From NCBI GenBank assembly GCA_021613535.1, contig CP075494.1:1302001-1366000 (forward strand): 64,000 bases of DNA. The letters run 5' to 3'. Under the pieces are notes generated by a model. That model saw nothing but the letters and a program-made list of their open reading frames with translations. It was not told where the DNA came from and did not search any database. Made by a program: the position numbers and the translations under genes. This DNA comes from Adineta vaga. Taxonomy: Eukaryota > Rotifera. Below are positions 11,601-22,036 of this stretch, piece by piece. The first letter of the stretch is position 1. Each line of letters starts with the position of its first letter.

Positions 11601-11947
11601 AGACAACAATCAGAAATACAATGGCTGATGATCGCTTGAGTGATCTTTGTTTAATTGCTATTGAACGTGATATTGAGCTCAATTATGAGCAACTTATTGA
11701 TACTTTTGCAGATGTTCATAAAAATAGTCGGATTATATTGAAATAAAATTTATCTTTTCTTTTTTATCTTCGAATATTTTGTTTGCATATTAGATACGAA
11801 CGAGTTAGTCAATTTTAGAGATCAAACACCTTATTAATATCCTACTAAGCGCACTTTAATTATATATGAATTTATGAACATTTAAGGTCATAATATATAG
11901 CATGGGGGCTGAGCCCCACCACCCTTAAATTTCTGGTTACGCCGCTA
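8646..11947 (+). mobile_element. hAT-superfamily DNA transposon, decayed, with terminal inverted repeats
   Basis: The left end reads TAGTGGCGTAACCAG (8646) and the right end is its near-perfect complement, CTGGTTACGCCGCTA (to 11947). Just inside both ends is the palindromic block GGGGCTCAGCCCC. The interior encodes pieces of a TTF-zinc-finger/hAT transposase. Flanking octamers (GGTACGAC, ATCAGATC) do not match, so no target duplication survives, or the ends are slightly misplaced. At 3.3 kb it is of autonomous size but broken. Confidence 0.85.
8966..11746 (+). pseudogene. hAT transposase (TTF-type zinc finger, ZMYM1-like), frameshifted
   Basis: Pieces in order: a Ser/Thr-rich leader (8966-9480) in shifting frames; a TTF-type zinc finger (about 9520-9640; RPWLEYS...CSYCRHF); the RNase H-like core spread over 9634-9930, 10009-10190 and 10210-10440 (LLADESRDCS is the first catalytic-D region); NRASVMSGKNAG with HCHVHRLNLV (about 10510-10620); TRWDSRWTSL (about 10840); and a C-terminal hAT dimerisation block (TYERTFSKMKLI, about 11565-11700). 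Some breaks are clean GT-AG introns of 50-70 bp (about 9931-9984; about 11048-11109); others, such as near 9480-9530 and 11520, are one-base frameshifts. The copy is therefore a decayed gene that once had introns, and is probably inactive. Confidence 0.8.
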
Positions 11948-12757
11948 ATCAGATCGTTTGGAAACGTATTGTCGCAGCATCTACTGTTGCTAATACGTAT
12001 TATATATTCAAGTTTTTGATCGAGTACATGCCTTAATATCAGTACATATAAGTGAGTACATGATCATGTACATCACCAATTTTAGCTGTGGTGGGGGACA
12101 CCCCCATCCACTGGGGGCGCGCCGTGTAGGCGAAGGGAAGCAATTGCCTATTCTAGCAAAAATCAGGGGAGGCAATAGAATGTTATTGCCTCTCGTAATA
12201 GGACTATAACTAGCGCTTATAAGAATTCGTTTAATTGTTTCTTCTACAATTCGTTCTTATTAACTTTCTCCAAATTACTGAATTTTGAAAAACAAGGTCA
12301 GTTTCATTTGTCTGACTCTAGTTACTCTGTAGTCAGTTTTCATGAACATTAGTTGAAAGTCAAAAATTTCTCGTTACTGTCGCCTGAAAAATCTAATTGC
12401 CTCCCCTAGACAACTGAGCTTGCGCCGACCATGCCCCCATCAGCGTTCAGAATGTTTTTTGGGCGAACTTGATTTTTAGTCCACGTGGGGCGCGGTCACC
12501 CTCAATTCGAGTTTTCCCTCGTGTGATTTTTTTCTTTTGTTTTTGATGAGAAATCTTATTGGTAATACATGGGTGCATATGAGTTTCGTGTACTCTCTAT
12601 CTCGAGAGTACATTTTGTATCCGTATTCACGCAGCTATGCTAAATTCGAATGTAAAATACAAATAATTAAGATATTTCCTATGTATTGGTTCGTTTGATA
12701 CAGAAGAACTATATGGGGATATTTCAGCATCATCTATTGTGAACTAAAATATTCATT
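11948..12757. other. Intergenic, possible miniature element
   Basis: No gene seen. Contains G/C-rich palindromic bits (GGGGGACACCCCC near 12094) and the inverted pair listed at 12165-12407. Confidence 0.5.
12165..12407. repeat. Possible MITE with 12-bp inverted ends
   Basis: AGGGGAGGCAAT at 12165-12176 is the exact complement of ATTGCCTCCCCT at about 12396-12407. The interior is AT-rich and non-coding. No target duplication was found, so this is a weak call. Confidence 0.4.
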
Positions 12758-14409
12758 TCAATTTGATCTCAAGAGTGAAGAAGAACTGTATTTTGTCATT
12801 ATTAGTAAGTAACTTAATTTCCCTATTCTTTTAAAAATACACTGCGAAAAAGTCCGTTTTTCATTTTTTCTGTAAAAAACTGCATACTTCTTTTGTTTTG
12901 GTTTATCGAATAGCTTTAAACCATTTTTGATTACGAGGTTAAGATCGTGTGCATGACACGAAAAACGTAAACCAGGTTGGATTTCATTAATGGCTTTTTT
13001 AATATCAGCCCCATTATCAGAAACAATAGCTGAGACTTTATGCCCAATTTGTAATAGTGTTATTTCATAGATGATGTAATGTCTAATATTATCAGCTCGA
13101 TGCGGACTGGAAAAATGGCGAAATCCTAATACAAGAGGAATTGATTCGAATGTTTTATTGAATACATGTCCGGTTAAACATAGAAACGATGTTTTGTTCT
13201 TTGTCCAAATATCAACGGTTAAAGCAATTGCTTTAACATCAGCAAGTGTCGATCGAAGTTCTTCACGGTATTGATGATAAGCATTTGTAAGATCACGTCG
13301 AATTTTTTTTCGAGTTGGAGCACGACTAAAAGAGAGTCAATGCATAATATCGTAATAAATATCAAATATTTGTATCAAGAGAATGAAGATTCATAGTTTA
13401 TAAACGAAACTCTACAACTATAATTAACTTAAGTTGACAATACTGTATGGGTTAAGCATTAAACAAATTTCGTCATATGATCGTTAGGGAAATTAGTCAA
13501 ACTTAATGATTTATTATTTGTTAACTTACTATCCAGGATGTATAACATCTGTGAATTTCTCTATCCCACGACGCCGAAGATCTCCAAAAGAACGACCATC
13601 GGTAATTATACAATCAAGTGCAGCTTCATCAAATAATCTTCCTTTTTCAGGCTTGATTGGATTTGGTTTTGGAATTTGTTGTTGTAGTTGAGATGGAAAT
13701 AGAAATTCCTTCATTTTATGAAAACGGCCTAAATGACTACGAAGGTTGACCGGATTGTTGTTTGATGTTTTGATGAGCTAAATAATCGTGTATAGTTTGA
13801 GAATTATAAATATTTTTCACTATGCATGAAGATGCTTATGCTTACATTATCGCATATTTTGCAAAGATAAAGGTTGTCATCCAATTTGTGAAAAGTTGAT
13901 GTAATGAAAGCATGTTTTTTTTTGTCTTGTTGGATCCGTTGAATAGATTGTGCAATTTCTGGTTTATCACCCATTCGTTCTACATCATCAATTTGATTTA
14001 TTTCTTCGCCACTTGACACATTTACACTGCCATTATTAAATGTACGTAATGAAATAGAAGATGATGCATTAACAGGTGATCTATTTGATGACGTAGAAAA
14101 AGTTGTATCAGAAGTATCTGTTGTATCTAATGAAATAGAGAATGTTGCATTGCGATTTAATGTATCTGATGAAGTTGAAGTATTTGACTTACGGATTGGT
14201 GCATCTTGTACAGTCGATGAACTCGGACTTTTGTTTGAGGTTTGTGAAATTGTAGTAGAAATGTCTTTCTTTGATTTCGTTGAGCTACTTCTTTTAGTAA
14301 CAGCACCAGCTTGTACCTGATTTCGCCGTAAGTTATACGGACTTTTCGAAATTGAAGATGATCTTTGATTATTACCGTTTCGATCTCCACTTTCGTTATT
14401 AGAATTCAT
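12758..14409 (-). CDS. BED-finger hAT transposase (ZBED-like), C-terminally short
   Basis: Three-exon model: 14409-13846, 13777-13530, 13325-12758, with GT-AG introns of 68 and 204 bp; 459 residues in one frame. Residues 1-150 are a Ser/Thr/Asn-rich leader. A BED zinc finger is created only by joining exons 1 and 2 (LCKIC, then LRSHLGRFHKMK), which strongly supports that intron. Exon 3 carries the hAT RNase H-like core: ALTVDIWTKNKTSF (first catalytic D), IVSDNGADIKKA (second D) and FSCHAHDLNLV. The protein then ends at 12758, before the final catalytic E and the C-terminal dimerisation region, so it is about a third shorter than complete ZBED/hAT transposases. It may be a truncated transposon or a domesticated remnant. 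No terminal inverted repeats were identified around it. Confidence 0.75.
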
Positions 14410-14928
14410 GGTATATTTGAATATAAAGCAATAATGTAGTTAATGCAACAAAAAAGAGATATGGTTTAAAGTTTATTGATATAGAATGTGTACGTTTAAC
14501 AACAACCGCCGGCGGATATAGAACCAATCATTTTTTAGACTGTTATTTCGCTGTATTTTCCTAGTTTCAATTCTTCTGATTTTCTTTTTTCTAGAAATAT
14601 CTGTTCTCCGATTTCCTGGTGGCTTTTTGTTACCATATTAAGATGTATTAAGCCTATGTTTTGCAAAAAGTATCTTAAAAAATGTTTCCTGAAGAGGGCG
14701 TAGGAGTGTATAACGAAGTTTCTCTTCTTAGAAATAGTAATGAACTGCAAAAAAATAAAAACCACTTGATGATCAAAACATATGTATGAGAATTATTTGA
14801 AAACTATTGTTGAAAACATAGATATTATGAATTTTACAAATTTACTATGCATGCAATTCAATACAATTGGAGCTTTATTCCTTCAGAAGATTTTCTTTTC
14901 TCTCGTGGATGAGAGTATGTCTACAGAG

Positions 14929-14992
14929 TGTGGATGAGGATGGGTATTTGTATTAGATAAATGTATTACCCTCACTCATATCCACCCTCACA
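14929..14992. repeat. Telomere-like inverted repeat, diverged copy
   Basis: Left arm GAGTGTGGATGAGGATGGGTA and right arm TACCCTCACTCATATCCACC are complementary with mismatches, about 20 bases apart. Confidence 0.6.
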
Positions 14993-15064
14993 TAAGATTT
15001 AGAAACTAATGAAACTAAATCTAATAGACGTTTTATACAAATTGATTGACCCCTTTCCACCAAT

Positions 15065-15385
15065 AACCTATGCTAGTTACAGCTAAACTTAATTACTTAA
15101 TTTTCTGATGAATTAAGTGTTAAGTCCAAAAGCTCAATACTTAAAATTAAACATTAAGTACTTGCTTAACGCTTAATATTAAGCCGTTAAGTTTAAAAAA
15201 AAACTTAATTACTTAATATTAAGTGTTAAGTAAAGACTTAATGCTTAATTTTAAATATTAAACCTTTGTGTTAACACTTAATATAAAGTGGTTAAGTGTT
15301 TACTAGAAAAGCTTAATGTCTTAATATTAAGTGTTAAGCAACATAACTTAACTTAATATTAAATTAAGTCAAATGATCCACCCCT
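15065..15385. repeat. AT-rich repeat of TTAAT/ACTTAA words ending in a MITE-like terminus
   Basis: Dense degenerate copies of CTTAATATTAAGTGTTAAG in both orientations. The right edge, AATGATCCACCCCTA (to about 15386), resembles the terminus of the MITE at 32120-32251 (ATGTCCCACCCCTA), so this is probably a larger relative whose left end has been lost. Confidence 0.55.
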
Positions 15386-15399
15386 AGTATAAAGGCTAC

Positions 15400-16235
15400 T
15401 GAACGAACACAAAGTGTACGAAACGAATGATCGTTTTGCATGAGGTATGCCAAACCTTAATGGTGTCATGTGAAGCTACGTGTCGTTCTATATAGAACAC
15501 TCCAAAACCTTCGTGGCAATAATCGAGCCATAAAAGGTTTCGTATGGAATTTACTGATCCTGTATGAAATCAGATGAACTGGCATTGGTTTACTAGAAAA
15601 TATGAGAAACTTTCCGGGGTTCAGCAGCAAAATATGCTAAACTTATGATGGAGATTTGACGCTCTTGAAGACTCTTATAGGTTGCACGAAACTATGAGTA
15701 ATTAAGTGTCAAGTTTGCTCAAGCTTGAACTAACCTACGAAACTTTGAAAGGCTCTGCAGAAATTTCACCGAATTTTTGAGGATCTGTGAATCAATCATT
15801 GGTTTCGCATATTTGACACCGAACCTCCAATGTCTTTGCTAAACCATGTATAGTTTAGCATAAACGGTTCTGAACTATTAGAGAGTTGACGAAGCCATTC
15901 ACGTTTGCATACAAAATAATCTGAACTTCCATCTGATCTACGAAACCAGAAATAATTTGGTAGAAAATAGACTAAACCTCTTGCTAGAGTGCGAAACTGC
16001 CAATGGTTCAGTTGACATATTACAGAACTATCAATAGTTTCTCGCAATACATACGAAACCTTCGAATGGTTCCCCTTGTCAAGTGTCGAATCCTTTGGAT
16101 TCTACTGAACTTAAAACAGTTCAGTATATCGACCGAGAAACGTTTTTTATTTCGCTGAACTAAAAATGGTTCTGTGGAAGAATGGAAAAACTTTCGGGTT
16201 CGGTAAGACAGCAATTGTTTTAGAGTGCTCTTGAT
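15400..16235. repeat. Degenerate tandem array, about 51-bp period
   Basis: Repeated words ACGAAAC, GGTTTCG and GAACC recur at roughly half-unit and unit spacing. On the minus strand the reading frame stays open for over 80 codons in two frames, with a 17-residue rhythm (aromatic/Arg cluster every 17 residues), because 51 is a multiple of 3. It is the same family as the array at 28540-29580. The right edge (TTTAGAGTG near 16225) resembles the TIR of that element. Confidence 0.65.
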
Positions 16236-16749
16236 CATCATGAGGACATGATAATCTTCTTTTGTTGTGTCTTGTTTTCATTTTTCGTCCTTTTTTCCTC
16301 GTGTTATTATTTTGATTTTTGTTTTGTTTCTCTCTCTGTCTCTCTGTCTCGTTATATATACAACTGGTTTTCGATTTTTTCCTTGTTTACCCCCAGTACA
16401 AGGGATTGACATCATTATTTATTTATCACAGTTTATTATTTGGTCTGGTAGGTTTAACATATTATTTTCATTGTGAGATTCGTCGATATTAGTTGATCTA
16501 GCCTTTCTTTTATATCGGAGGTTGGAGATTATATTTGCATCCCCATTACGAGGAGAATACTTCCTATTCCGCGATGTTGCACATTCCAGAATCAATTCCG
16601 CCTTAGAAATCAGTTCCAACCAATTCCCTTACTGCTTTAATTACCAAATAAACTGGGTACCGATCGAATTCCGCTCGATTCTGAAATTAGTAGCGATTCC
16701 GGAATTACGTGCCGGAATCACATCCTCTTCACTCGCCCTCATTTATTGC

Positions 16750-17281
16750 AAGGGATGCAACGGTGACGATAACCGTTCCGACCGGTAACCGCTTTGAATC
16801 GGTTACCGGTCCATTGGGATACTGATTTCCATTTAGGAACATTTGATAAATAGAAATCGTATTGCTCGATTGCTTCCAAATCATCTAATGAAACTAGCTC
16901 TTAATACCTGATTAGATCAAATCACAGGATCTGAGCATAAAAATATCAACAGATTCTTCAGACCCGAACTAGAATACGATCATACAGAACCGTGATGTAA
17001 TTCACTCTGGGAATGAAACGGTTACCGATTCATACGATTAAACGGTGCCTGATCGTCACTAGAGTCCTGCGTCGGGTCCGGTTTTCAAACCCGACACATC
17101 CACCACTACTCATGGGAACTATAAGAGCCACCATCCATATGTGTCTCTATGAGGATGTCAGACGCACGCCTCAAATCAAGTATAGATGGTAGTCCTTATA
17201 GTTCTCATGAGTAGTGGTGGATGTATGGGGTTTGAAAACCTGACCCGATGCAGGACTCTAATCGTCACGGTTGCATCCCTT
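16750..17281. mobile_element. Miniature inverted-repeat element containing a nested MITE
   Basis: Left end AAGGGATGCAACGGTGACGAT (from 16750) is matched in reverse by ATCGTCAC...GGTTGCATCCCTT (to 17281); the match is interrupted exactly by the inserted MITE 17060-17260. CGGTTACCG motifs recur inside. Flanks TTTATTGC and CTTATTGT agree at 6 of 8 bases, a possible eroded target duplication. Confidence 0.6.
17060..17260. mobile_element. hAT-type MITE with perfect 8-bp target-site duplication
   Basis: A 201-bp element whose about 75-bp arms fold back on each other: it starts TAGAGTCCTGCGTCGGGT and ends in the complement, ACCCGATGCAGGACTCTA. It is flanked on both sides by ATCGTCAC (17052-17059 and 17261-17268). 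An 8-bp duplication is the hAT signature. Confidence 0.92.
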
Positions 17282-17485
17282 CTTATTGTTATGTGCTGAG
17301 AGATCAACCGATTTGTATAAGACGCAGGTCTGGGACCGAAATTAGACGGGATTTTAGAATTCCATAGTGGATTCACTCTATCAGTTAGTAGGCATTCCGG
17401 GAATGGGTGGAAACTGATTCTAAAATGTTCAACATCGCAGAATAGAATGAATGTTCATTACGAGGACCTAACAGTATGATATACC

Positions 17486-18043
17486 AGCAAGATTTCTTGA
17501 TTAAATACGTGATTTAGAAGACTCTTTCTACTGAGACTATTTGAAACACGAAAATTACTGTTTGGTAAAGCAATTTTACTCTACTACTCTTCGTGGGAAC
17601 TCAGTTATCCGCTTTCAGGACTTATAGTGAGCCACTATCGAGTACCACGATTCGCGTTTCACTTTTGAAAGTGTCATATTCAGAATCAGCTCAAAAGACT
17701 GAGTTAGAGGAAGCATTTTTTAGCTCGCTTTTGAATCTTTTATTTTTTCATGAAACTTTCGCTGAGGTACCCCTCAGGGAAATTCCCCAAAAACTGAATT
17801 CATTCGCAACTAATATTTTATTAGTTTTTTTCACCAAGAATTTACTTTCAAATAACATTTCAAACTAATCAGATGTGTTTTCCGCGACTAAAACCAGCTT
17901 TGGAAGAAATTCATTTTTTTCAGTGTGAGCTTCCATGAAGAGTAGTAGGGTAGAATCCCTTTACCAAATAGTAATTTTCGTGTTTGAAATAGCCTCAGTA
18001 GAAAGAGTCCGTTACATCACGTATTTAATCAAGAAATCTTGCT
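17486..18043. mobile_element. Foldback/MITE-like element with about 120-bp inverted arms
   Basis: Left arm from AGCAAGATTTCTTGATTA (17486) through CTACTACTCTTCGTGG (about 17600) is matched in reverse by about 17930-18043 at roughly 90 percent by eye. The loop (about 17610-17930) has no convincing coding potential. No target duplication was identified. Confidence 0.7.
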
Positions 18044-18845
18044 AGTGCACCTTACAAAAGCATGGCTTTATATGACTACAAGGATCACTGCTGATATCAT
18101 GAGAGTCTGACCGAGACGGTGTCTATCGCTAATCTGTTCCACTGTAGAAGATTTAAAAATATTGGCCAATACATTATTCGGTGCAGAATTGAGCAGGCTA
18201 CAAAATGGGTCTTTTGGTTTGGGACAAGTTAAGAAATATAACGAATATTTTATTAAAATAACGCTGAGCAAGTGCTTAGGTGATGTCTGAAAACTGAGTA
18301 TTTAGTCTTCTCGGTGGTATTCTAGAACTATCAGAAGATTACATATGTAGCATTTTATAGAGCAAATGAAGCTCTATCGATTGGTACGTGACTCAGTTTT
18401 CTCGGAGGAAATTTTATATGGAGGAATTCAAAAATAAAAAAGTTCAATTTTGTCCATTTTTAGGGTCATTTTTTGGGATGATATGATTCTTCTTACCCTA
18501 ACTCTCTTGAAGTAACTCTTTAGACCGTAATATTTTGGATTCATATATGGGTCAATAAGACCTAAGTTCCTATGAGATTAGATCCGAAATCCGTTGACCT
18601 TCACGTTTTGGCCTGTATAGAAAAACCGTGGTTTTCTCGAGGAACGTCTCTTAAGAACTATTCTTAGAGAAAAAGTCTTGGAAATATGTCCAGTCTATGG
18701 CATTTTTCAATTCTCATTTAACGCAAGTATACAGTTTTTTCGACACAGGTCGATAAAGTAACATTTAGCGGAAAAAAACTAGAATCCTTTACTAAGTTTA
18801 CTTACGTTATTACCTAGAACTGTATTCGTAGACCTGCAATAGAAA

Positions 18846-20699
18846 ATGGGAAATCTTCGAAAACATCCTCGACGTTTCAGTGAGCCAATTTTTCAAAACT
18901 ATGGCTATGTCCAAGACGAAAAAGATGAGAAAGAAACCCACCTATCATCAACTGAACAAGATGGACACTCAAAAATAAATTTTGTTCATTATCTCTCAGC
19001 GAAAGCTGAAGAAAAAGCTGATAAATCGGAAGTACAGATACAACGTACAAGTATAATGTTAGAACAACCTGCATTTACGCATATCGTAAAACTGGGAGAA
19101 GATCAATCGAACAGCAAAAACGATGACATCATTATATCGTCAGCTGTATCGGTAAGTACAATTATCGACATCGGTACGAATTTGCATCGTGACATCAAAC
19201 CAGGTAGTCAACGATGCCGTTGGAATTTATTATTCAATTTTCTAATCTGGTTGATTGTGCCATTTCCATTTTGGATACCATTTATTTCCAATACAACAGC
19301 GTACTATATCTTACCGTCTATCCAAGGTGTATTTGTATTGATCTGGATAAGTAAGTGTCAATAGCGCAGTTTTTTAACATAGCTCCATTCTGTATATCTA
19401 GTTATTGCCACGTTGGCGATGAAAAATGCCATCATTTTATATACGAACCGGTCTAATGATTTCAGTAAAGATTATGCTAGTATCGAAGCTAAGGATATTC
19501 GACACATTTTTCTTATGAGTTGTTACAAGGAACCAATAGAGTTGATAGAAGCAAGTATTCAAACCTTGGCAAATCAAACAGAAGTTAGCCGAATCATAAT
19601 GGTCGTTTCATTTGAAGAACGCACACCAGGCGTAGAGGATAAATGCCACTATTTAGAAAAGAAATTTCACCACTGTGGATTTCAACGAATTATTTTCACT
19701 ATTCATCCATACGGTTTGCCCAATGAAATACCAGGAAAATGCTCGAATTCAAATTATGGTATTCGTATGGCAGTCAAAGAAATGAAAATTGTTGACAGTG
19801 ATACTGATAATATACTTGTAACAACCTGTGATGCTGATTCGAAGTTTCCGCCACAATATGTGGCTGCATTAACCTCCAAATATGTGAAAGAAAATCGTCC
19901 AGCACTAACAACACTTTATCAATCACCATTATTTTATAACTGGAAGCTCGATGGCGCGTCATTTGTTACACGTGTTACAGGATTATTGAGAAGTTTCTTA
20001 ATGTTAGGTGCATTGATCCCATTCAATATCAATACAATGAGTATTTACTCATACTCATTAAGTCTAGGAGTACGAGGCAACTATGTACATCCCGCTTATC
20101 AGATGGAGGATATTATTTGTCTGATTCGATGGATGGGTGTAACCAAACAACGATTACGGATATCGATGATACCTGTCCCAGTATTAAGTGGACCAACTAG
20201 TGGCGAAACAATTGAGAAAGACATTATGGAATGGGCAAGACAAGCACGTCGCTGGACAATCGGAGCAGCCGAAGTATTTCATTATTTTATAATCAAATCA
20301 AAACGAATGCCGCGGTCAGCGGCATGGTCTTGGGGGGTGTGCTTTGTTGTTTATTATGGAATACTTTTGTGTACCAGCGGTTTATATGGTCTAACATCTT
20401 TGATATCGATGTTTCTACTCGTAAAAAATGTCCCAGTAGCTATCGGCTATGTAATGTATGGCCTACTAGGTGTTCAAATGTTAGCATTTCTAATAGCATT
20501 CTTTATTGATATTTTCATTCCCAAACTGCTGAATATTGAGGAATATATATGCGTTGTACGCAATGTTTTTCAGTATATCACAACACCATTTGTTCTACTG
20601 GCTTATTCATTTGTAGAATTATATGCATTACATGAAATTGTTTTTTTTGGGCGGAAAGTGTGTAAACATGGCGCATCAAAGAAAACAGCTCTTGCTTAA
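18846..20699 (+). CDS. Membrane GT2 family glycosyltransferase (cellulose/chitin/hyaluronan synthase-like)
   Basis: Two exons, 18846-19350 and 19402-20699, joined by a 51-bp GT-AG intron; 600 residues. It probably transfers sugar from a nucleotide-sugar at the membrane to make a polysaccharide. A hydrophilic N-terminus of about 120 residues leads to a hydrophobic pair (about 124-175, spanning the intron). The cytosolic GT2 core follows: FLMSCYKEP near its start, DADSKF (donor/metal-binding DxD type), YQMEDI (acceptor ED motif) and RQARRW (the QxxRW motif of processive GT2 enzymes). Four or more C-terminal TM segments close the protein. The motif set is that of PF13632-like synthases; the product (chitin, hyaluronan, other) cannot be told. 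Bdelloids are known to carry many acquired glycosyltransferases, so transfer is possible but not shown. There is no close partner gene. Confidence 0.85.
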
Positions 20700-22036
20700 G
20701 AGAGTATGACAGTAGCATCGTAACATATTAACCTACCGTTTCATCATTTATTTCATTTCATTTCACTTTGCTTTTGTTGATCCTTTGATTTTTTTTCTCA
20801 TTTCTTTCGTTCCAAACACATGTACAACTATATAGATCTGTGCTAATAAAAAAAAGTAACGCTCGTCGACGGTAACTCGCTTGATCCTATACTGAATTCA
20901 TTCTTATCATTTCAGCATTGTAGTTAGCAGATAAAAAATTATAAATCAAAACTGCAAAACATACGAAAACGTAAAGTAAAGTAAATAAAGAAATGAAAAA
21001 GGAAACGAAAAAGATCTTATGCAGTTTTGCTTTTGCTTGGAGAAAGTGAAATAGTACGAAGAATATGACACTAAAGATGGGAAAGATAAATAGAAGTGTT
21101 CTAAACTATCTTATATTTTAATTTTGACCGTCACGGGAATACAATCATTGGGCTAATCCATATGACTATAGTACTCCGTACCATAAAAGTCATCATAATC
21201 TAATCCACATCCATATGCATGAAATCCTCCTACTCTTCCTTCTGCTTCTCGTCATTCTTGTATTTGCTGTTGTATTGTTCCCTCGGCTGAAAGGAGGTCA
21301 TATGAAAAACAATAGTTTGTGCGTCTGTCTGTGTCAGAGTCAAAAGTCATAAATTATATATTTCAATAATTACAACAACGGTTGACCGAATGATAATTGA
21401 GATTGAGGAACACGAATATGATGTTATTTTAGCTAATTATTAATTAATTATCAAATAACTAACACTCCTCAAGGGTGTGAGTGGGTGAGTATACATCAGG
21501 CTATGCTCTTAAGCCACACCCTGCTCTCTCTAACTGTATTATTAGATTGTATTCATCGCTCCAGTAGTCATAAAATTCTACGATCTTCTAAACAAGATCT
21601 CACATAAAACTGAGATACCATGTTAGCTATCTCTACAAACCCCTTCAAATTACATTTTGATCGAGATAATTTTAATTAGGGCGATGCCATCTCGAGTAAT
21701 CATATCTGTCTGACTACTTTTAAATAGATATAAATTACGAAAAAAGTAAATCCTGACCAAGATCATGGAGTGAGTGATAAGATATTGGTAAAACTCACAA
21801 AAACGAAAATTTGCGGCAAAATCTTGACCATTAATACGGCAGACTCAGAGAAATAGATCGAATGTTACTTGTATCATAACAAAATGCCAGAAATTAACGC
21901 TTGATCAAGTCCAGAAAATCGAGAAACGTATTTTTCGCATAAGGGGTCTATAATTATAGTACATCAAGTTTTCGTAAATTTGTGTTTTCTTCTTCTGCTA
22001 TGAGCGAACGGAAATAATATGTTAAGTTAGTATATA
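20700..22036. other. Intergenic; one telomere-like hairpin
   Basis: No protein-coding signal seen between the glycosyltransferase and the mariner element. The only structured item is the hairpin at 21472-21532. Confidence 0.6.
21472..21532. repeat. Telomere-like inverted repeat
   Basis: AGGGTGTGAGTGGGTGAG at the left pairs imperfectly with GCCACACCCTG at the right, about 30 bases apart. Confidence 0.6.

Larger units (their letters stand above)
14410..18845. other. Repeat bed without host genes
   Basis: Successive repeats fill this stretch: telomere-like inverted repeat, TTAAG-rich repeat, 51-bp-period array, nested miniature elements and a foldback, all listed separately. The short ORFs here (for example 16267-16476) have low-complexity composition and I do not call them genes. 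Confidence 0.6.

Noticed and set aside
15796-16241. Minus-strand ORFs of 83 and 73 codons
   Set aside because: Periodic 17-residue pattern is explained by the 51-bp repeat unit.
16267-16788. Short ORFs that might be a small secreted protein
   Set aside because: Low-complexity Phe/Ser/Leu composition, no conserved motif, overlapping antisense ORF.
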